Origin: Nymphaea colorata
Lineage: Eukaryota > Streptophyta > Magnoliopsida > Nymphaeales > Nymphaeaceae
Reading direction: 5' to 3'
NCBI RefSeq assembly: GCF_008831285.2
Contig: NC_045141.1
Coordinates: 15,920,106 to 15,984,105, forward strand
DNA length: 64,000 nucleotides
Shown here: positions 58,301 through 64,000 of the stretch, piece by piece
Numbering within the stretch: position 1 is the stretch's first letter
Layout of the letters: the number at the start of each line of letters is the position of its first letter
Notes under the pieces: model-generated
The model's input: the letters and a program-made list of their open reading frames with translations, nothing else
Told to the model about the DNA's origin: nothing
Database searches by the model: none
Position numbers and translations under genes: made by a program

Positions 58301-61300
58301 GTAGCATCATAATTTTTTTGGAAGGACTGTGCTGTATTTAACTACTAGTAGAAAGAACTTACCGTAAGCCAATGTACTGAATGACTGTTGCACAAGCTTG
58401 TTTTTTCTTTCTCTGTTCACATCTTCCACAGCATCTGACTATGTTATAGCTGGGGTTCCTCTTGTGCTTCTCTTTGTATAGACTCCATAATTATCATATG
58501 CTTTGAGACCTCTTTGAGGAGCATAACAGCCATTGAGGCATTGACTGCAAGTGGTACTCATTGAACTTGCTGCTTGTAAGGAGAGTAAGAAGCACAACAC
58601 CGAGAGAGGCAATGCAAACTATTGCACAACTGTTCATTCAAATGTACCTCATGAATAAACTCTTGGCTAATGAATGATCCCCAAACCCCTAAATAGAGTT
58701 GACCATGAATCAAAAGGAAATTACAGTTTGTAATTGGGGATATGGAAAAATAAAGAGAGATGAGTAGTGTTGATATATGACTTGCATGTTCAGGTTTACA
58801 GGGTAGATCTGAAAAACTGTTGAAAGTTCAAAAGGGACATTTCTAACTTTCTGGGTTATGGAAGATAGTAATTTTTGCATTTTTCGGGGGTCTCCAGCAC
58901 CAAGCACAACCATAGATATATTGCTGCTTCTTTCCTAAATATTAGTTAGTTCTAGCAGTAAATGTATCCTCGTGTTGCCCGCTGGCCACTGCTCTGACAA
59001 AATTGAACTAGATAAATCACTAAAAGGAAGTTTGGCAAAGATAAACTTCAGGTATTTTTCTGCTTGTTCTTCAAATAGATGTATAAATAGAGCTTTCTAT
59101 TTGTCCGCTTTGGACCTCTGTATGGGATTGCCTTCATCATCTGTTTTCCAACTGAGGAGGATATACTAAATTCTAGTAAAAGCTCAGTTGAAGTCTCTGG
59201 CTATGTTGAAAGCAACCCTGAGGATTGGTTGTATTTGCTGACAAACTATCTCAATTTGAAGTCTCTGGTTATGTCCCACTGTATATGCAGATTGATTACC
59301 TTACCAATATCTGCAGGTGCAAGAGTCTGATTCCTATCTCTCGTTCCTTCCACTAGCTCATGTTTTTGACCAAGTTTTTGAGAATTATTGCATCTCCAAA
59401 GGTGCATCAATAGGATTTTGGCAAGGGGTACAGAAACTTCTGACATATTCCATTTTATCTTCTGAAAATTCACTGTTTTATACATGGTAGATATCAACTA
59501 GTTTATACCTCTCATATTCCAGGATGTTCGGTATTTGTTAAATGATTGTCAAGAGCTTAAGCCAACACTATTCTGTGGTGTTCCTAGAGTCTTTGATCGC
59601 ATATATTCAGGTACTAATAATATTTTTTGCTTTTTTTGTTATTTTTTATGTATGTTGTTTATGGAATACTTCACGTTTCTGTTTTGCTTCTCATTGCATC
59701 TGCAGGTATAAATGAAAAAGTTTCTTCAGGAGGAGCTCTGAAGAAGGCATTGTTTGATTTTGCTTATAACTAGTATGCTTTCTACATGGCCATTTATTAT
59801 TATTATGGCTCTTACTTAACTTAATTCGTCCGTCTCTATCATCACAATGAATGATGTAATTGATGCGTGATAAACAGCAAGCTCAATCAATTAAGGATGG
59901 GCCTAAAGCAGAATCAAGCAGCACCCCTTTTTGATAAGCTCATCTTTAGCAAAGTTAGTATGTACCTCTTGTTTGGTTTATGCATTTTCTTTTGAAGCAT
60001 ATTCTTATTTCTATTCATCTGCTATTTGCATAGATTAAACAAGTGTTGGGGGGTCAAGTGCGCCTCATTTTGTCTGGAGCTGCACCACTACCAGCACATG
60101 TTGAAGAATTTTTGAGGGTCACAACTTGCAGCGTCTTGGTTCAAGGATATGGTATGTTACCCCAAAGACATTTTGTACTTGTAGAAGTAATAACTATTTT
60201 CCCTTAAAATGAGTTGCAAGACCTTGGATGAATGCTCCACAATCTTATGTTCAGTCTCTTTAATTGCCTGATGGTACTAAAGCTTCTTTAGGCAAATGAC
60301 ATAAATGTTTCGTTGCTGAAATCATGAACCAATGACCAAGTTATTATGTTTTCATCGAGGCTAGTATCAACATTTATAAGAATTTGCTGCACATTATTCC
60401 AAATTCACTTTTTCTATATTTCTGTTCGAATCTCACATGCTTTAAACCTTAATGGGGAAGTTCGAGCCTGTAATGTCAAACAGGAAACTTAGATTCTTCA
60501 ACTGATTTAATTCTAATTAACAGGCCTGACTGAAAGTTGTGCGGGATGTTTTTCATCCCTAACAAATGAGTTCTACATGATTGGCACAATAGGAGTGCCA
60601 ATGACAGCTGTTGAAGCAAGACTAGAATCAGTACCTGATATGGGATATGATGCACTTTCAACCAAGCCAGCTGGAGAAATATGCTTGAGGGGTGCAACCT
60701 TATTCTCTGGTTATCATAAGCGCAAGGACCTCACAGAAGATGTCCTCATAGATGGATGGTTACACACAGGTATCTTTGCTACTGCAATTCAAGGACATGG
60801 CTTGATTTGCATCAGAAAAGTATTTTACATTGTCAAGGTCATTTAGAAACAATTCAATTTCTTGTCAAGTTCTAGCTTTCTGAATGGAGATATTTTACTT
60901 TGTAATTGTGATTTTAGGTTGCATTCAAGACACAGCAACAAAATATTTTACCAGAAATTAAGAATTTTCATGTGGACATCCTAGTACATCTTTTTCTTCT
61001 GTGGGCTTTGAAATTGTTTAGGGAATTTTTCCGAAACTTGCAGGTGACATTGGTGAATGGCAACCCAATGGTACAATGAGAATCATAGACAGGAAAAAGA
61101 ACATATTTAAGCTGTCCCAAGGAGAATATATATCCGTGGAAAATGTTGAGAACATTTATAGCGGCTGTCCTGCAATTTCATCGGTAACAATTCAGTTGCT
61201 TGACTGTACAGTAAAATAATTCTGCCCTGGTACCACCATGTCTGACTTTTCTTGACTCACTATTCAGTGTTTGTTAATTCTTTACACCTTATTCATCTTT

Positions 61301-62212
61301 GGCCACACTACGTTTAAAGTTTAAACACATTTCACATTTGACAGATATGGGTCTATGGAAACAGTTTTGAATCCTTCCTGATCGCAGTGGCTGTCCCCAA
61401 CAAGGAAGTGCTCGAGCATTGGGCAACAACCCATGGCGAGAGATTAGACTACAATTTTTTATGCCAAAACCCGAAAGCAAAGATGTACGTCCTAGGTGAG
61501 CTTAACAATACCGGCCAGGCAAACAAGGTCAGTGCTACATACAGTGGAAGTTAATAAGCTCATGTGCAGCCTGTTAAAGAAGTGGGATTATTTTTCATGG
61601 CCAATGAGCTTATTTTTCATGCTGTTCCCATAGCTTAGGGGCTTCGAACTGCTAAAGGCAGTTCATTTGGAACCAAGACCATTTGACATGGAGAGGGATC
61701 TGATAACCCCAACTTTCAAATTAAAGAGGCAGCAGCTGCTCAAGTATTACAAGGTACTTCCGTTTTCTGTTTCTCTGTTTTGCAAGTGATGGATAGCAGA
61801 TAGAAATATCAGTCTTTCTTAGTTTCTTTTGCACTTAATTTATTTGCTTGAGTGTTCCCAGAGCTTCTGCTCCGTGTGCGTCTTCCACTTCACATGGAAA
61901 TGTCATTAGGTGTCTTAGCTGTTTGGCTTGTTCTCAATTGTTATCATCCTCTCATTCTGGTTCCTTTTCTCCTTTTGCTTTGTTTTGCTTCACGGGATTG
62001 TTTATCCAGCGAGCTAGGAAAATCTGATACTTAAAACTGAATAGGTCCAGTGCCCCACTCAGGCAAGCAACACCATTGGAGATAATCAGCCCACTCGTCT
62101 ATTGTCAATGTGGATCGAACTTTCTCTTGTGACAGCCAATAACTTCTTAATTCATCTTTTGCAGGATATCGTTGATGAACTTTACAGGAATGCTAGGGAA
62201 AGTAAAGCCTGA
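52323..62212 (+). CDS. LACS: Long-chain acyl-CoA synthetase
   Basis: Nineteen coding exons give 659 residues: 52323-52468, 53789-53852, 53948-54037, 54359-54415, 54947-54995, 55725-55801, 56964-57003, 57098-57192, 58036-58200, 59317-59427, 59523-59610, 59706-59772, 59878-59953, 60034-60151, 60524-60769, 61044-61183, 61345-61527, 61634-61753, 62165-62212. Phases agree and the frame is open. All donors are GT except intron 2 (AAG|GCATGG). It activates long-chain fatty acids to acyl-CoA with ATP and CoA. Motifs: AMP-binding loop [10 protein letters not shown] (227-236), QGYGLTES (about 413-420), GEICLRG, GWLHTGDIGEW (about 490-501) and [15 protein letters not shown] (about 509-523). The N-terminus ([20 protein letters not shown]) is typical of plant ER-type LACS, and the C-terminus (ESKA) is no peroxisomal signal. 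The length equals the LACS1-LACS5 group. Which member (cutin/wax LACS1/2 or LACS4-like) is not settled. Confidence 0.95.
53853..53947 (+). other. GC-AG intron 2 of LACS (95 nt)
   Basis: Exon 2 (53789-53852, encoding [20 protein letters not shown]) must end at AAG before GCATGG to join exon 3 ([14 protein letters not shown]) in phase 0. There is no GT donor at that position. The intron has a T16-type run just after the donor and ends ATTATAG. GC-AG introns are a known minority class spliced by the major spliceosome. Confidence 0.7.
54131..54158. repeat. TA microsatellite in LACS intron 3
   Basis: A pure TA run after GATGTA. Confidence 0.85.
55051..55124. repeat. 37-bp perfect tandem duplication in LACS intron 5
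   Basis: Two identical units, 55051-55087 and 55088-55124, each starting TAAGTATATGTTTTTTG and ending CGGAAAGAC. Confidence 0.9.
55913..56163. mobile_element. hAT-type MITE in LACS intron 6
   Basis: A 235-bp element (55921-56155) is flanked by an 8-bp direct repeat ATCTGTTC (55913-55920 and 56156-56163). The left end TAAGGGTGGGCATCGGGCC is mirrored by the complement of the right end (CAGTGGTGGGCGTCGGGCC). The termini are very GC-rich (GGGCCGGGC repeats) and the middle is almost pure AT. An 8-bp duplication with (T/C)A(G)GGGTGGGC ends is typical of non-autonomous hAT elements in plants. Confidence 0.85.
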
Positions 62213-62675
62213 AGACATTCGGCACTCTTGTGAAAGAGTAAGCATACTTTGTGTATTAACTATAACTTGAGTACTTTCTTTCACGATAGATCGTTTTAGT
62301 AGGAAGTAGAACTGAACGTTGATTTACCGATTTTTCTAAATTCATTTTCCTGCGATTTGGTACCCATTTAGGATGCATGAATCAGAAGAAGAGGAAAAAA
62401 GGAAGATAAAGCGACGGTTCGTTCATTGATGCTCCAGCTTATGAAAGTGTACGTTGGCAATCTGCTTTATGAGAAGAATAAAATTTACACGTATGTATAG
62501 TTGTATACATGCTTCTCCAGTATGGACTACAAATAATCGTGGTAACAAGCCTCTGTAAAATTGTAGTTACATGCCTCCGTAGAGGAGGAGAGCGTCATGC
62601 AGTATGATGTATGAGCTACAAAGAATGTGTGAAAAAGAATGAAAATAACCACGTATAATGGGAAGCTTCATCTCT

Positions 62676-62755
62676 CCACTCGACCACGACTACATCCCGG
62701 ACTTATCTCATCTCTCTACTTGACCACGACTACCTTCCGGACTTGTCTCCTTGAA
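62676..62755. repeat. 40-bp duplication at the 3' end of the UPF0114 gene
   Basis: CTCGACCACGACTACATCCC (starting near 62680) is followed 40 bp later by CTTGACCACGACTACCTTCC. The copies are about 85-90 percent alike by eye. The second copy contains the gene's TAG stop (62730-62732, minus strand) and last codons; the first lies in its 3' UTR. Confidence 0.75.
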
Positions 62756-63058
62756 CCGCAAGCCTCGAAAGAAGGAATACACAAGCGGAAGAAACAAGAA
62801 TTGCTCCTGCAAAGCATGTCAGGTCCATCGCGTTGGCTATTGTCACATTTTGAAACTTCTCCAGAATCCCCACGTGCAATATCATCACCACAGCGTGTCC
62901 GATCTTTGTCTTAATCTCTGTTAGTGAACCCATCTCCACCCATTGAGGCTGGCTCTGGATGAACCAAAAAACCATTGGTTAGACCTCATTCTTAGCCTGC
63001 ATACATTCTTAGACACAGTTTGCTTTTGCATGCAGGCATGCACGTGTGCATGTGTCTT

Positions 63059-63107
<49 letters not shown>

Positions 63108-63861
63108 CCTTGAGGTGGAAAAGTCCAAGCAGGTTAGAATTAGGCTGCAGATCTTCACTCTGCTTGAGATGTCGTGGACGTATGAAGTAATTGTACAAAG
63201 CCATTCCGAAGACGAGCATGGCAGTCCCAACGAGGAACATATCTGCGGGGCCAAAGGACCCTTGTGAGCGTAAAATCTTACAAAATGACAAAGCTGCTAG
63301 AGTTTCAGAAATTTAACGGCAGGGCTGCATGGTCCAGGTTTGAGCCGGGCCAGGCTTGTATGAACTCGGCCTCGTGCTATAAAAGCTGGTCCGAGTCACG
63401 GGTCGAGCCTAAGCTTTTATAGCACCTGGTCCGGTCTGGAAGAAAGCAACGCTAGGATCCTCGTTGCCTGAACTTCTCTATGTCCATTGAAGGAAGTGCA
63501 AAGTACCTATGGCTTCCATAAGCTTCAACACCGTCTGCGCTTGATCCGTTCTTTGCCACATAGCGTGGAAGTATTCCATCGATGTCCGAGCTATTATATT
63601 GCAACCCTGGAAAAACAATAAATATTTCATTTATCCTAACGATTCAGATGTGTCGCATGGCCTTCTCATTTAAAATAAGCCCTCCCCATGGAAGAATAAG
63701 AACACGAATCTGATCAGAAGTTACAGAAGCCATTGAAAGAACAGTTACCTCAGCAAAGCACAGTATGGAACCCAAGAGAGAACCCACTACGGCGATAAGC
63801 GTGCCGAATCTGAAGTCAAGGATGAACTGCGTAGAAACCAACAGCACAGTCAGAGCGAGCG

Positions 63862-63912
<51 letters not shown>

Positions 63913-64000
63913 AGGGGGAGAGACAGAGATTGGGAGGGAGGGAGGAGCTACCTTTTCGATTGCCTTCTGAACTTTTAACTTCCAGGACTTCCCCCCGAAA
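62730..64000 (-). CDS. UPF0114 family membrane protein (5' end beyond window)
   Basis: Partial minus-strand gene. Exons visible: 63952-64000 (partial), 63749-63826, 63507-63606, 63109-63242, 62730-62954; junctions are GT-AG and phases agree (last exon 225 nt with TAG). The segments read FGGKSWKLKVQKAIEK, then FILDFRFGTLIAVVGSLLGS, GCNIIARTSMEYFHAMW, DMFLVGTAMLVFGMALYNYF, IKTKIGHAVVMILHVGILEK and a last hydrophobic helix (TCFAGAILVSSACVFLLS). This order matches the C-terminal core of plant UPF0114 (YqhA-like) proteins, with four predicted membrane helices. Plant members usually carry an N-terminal organelle-targeting extension, which here would lie outside the window. Biochemical function is unknown. 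Introns contain GA/TG microsatellites. Confidence 0.88.
63057..63104. repeat. (TG)n(AG)n microsatellite at a splice donor
   Basis: On the gene's strand the (CT)n(CA)n run starts four bases after the donor of the second-last UPF0114 exon (AAG|GTCGCTCT). Confidence 0.85.
63376..63431. repeat. Short perfect hairpin in UPF0114 intron
   Basis: GTGCTATAAAAGCT and its exact complement AGCTTTTATAGCAC are separated by about 28 bp. They lie in a GC-rich stretch (GAGCCGGGCCAGG), possibly a small MITE remnant. Confidence 0.6.
63861..63909. repeat. GA microsatellite in UPF0114 intron
   Basis: About 45 bp of GA repeats. On the gene's strand it is a CT tract ahead of the acceptor of the second visible exon. 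Confidence 0.9.

Noticed and set aside
1..64000. CRISPR arrays, bacterial operons, rRNA genes or organelle-derived blocks
   Set aside because: No regularly spaced repeats, prokaryotic gene layout, rRNA sequence or plastid/mitochondrial gene blocks were seen; psbO and TOM6 are nuclear genes.

Overview
The window is nuclear DNA of a flowering plant. The genes carry many GT-AG introns, the products are a photosystem II subunit, an exocyst subunit and plant-type membrane proteins, and the intergenic DNA is AT-rich with plant-type MITEs and microsatellites. First exons are GC-rich while introns and spacers are AT-rich, and many introns are long. That fits a monocot or an early-diverging angiosperm, but the species cannot be fixed from the sequence alone.

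Layout: (1) 472-1578, minus strand, a CASP-like four-helix membrane protein. (2) 4024-4188, plus strand, the 54-residue mitochondrial import subunit TOM6. (3) 5687-8404, a 2.7 kb composite retroelement flanked by a 5-bp target duplication. It has three very short LTRs, an initiator-tRNA-type primer site, and a roughly 1 kb unrecognised coding sequence present twice in inverted orientation. (4) 12998-14551, plus strand, psbO. (5) 16763-17345, a small insert with a 15-bp flanking repeat and an open 139-codon frame. (6) 19950-21098, minus strand, an intronless ATL-type RING-H2 ubiquitin ligase. (7) 25217-47503, plus strand, the exocyst subunit SEC3 in 25 coding exons. (8) 52323-62212, plus strand, a long-chain acyl-CoA synthetase in 19 coding exons, one intron using a GC donor. 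(9) 62730 to beyond the right edge, minus strand, a UPF0114 membrane protein cut by the window end.

The genes are independent single transcription units, with no operon logic. All multi-exon models were joined by eye from phase-compatible splice sites and remembered family alignments, and every joined frame stays open. The most unusual object is the inverted-repeat retroelement. Its payload has no retrotransposon motif and could be a captured capsid-type gene of a non-retroviral RNA virus, but that identity is a hypothesis. If it lies in a transcribed 3' intron of TOM6, it could yield a long hairpin RNA.
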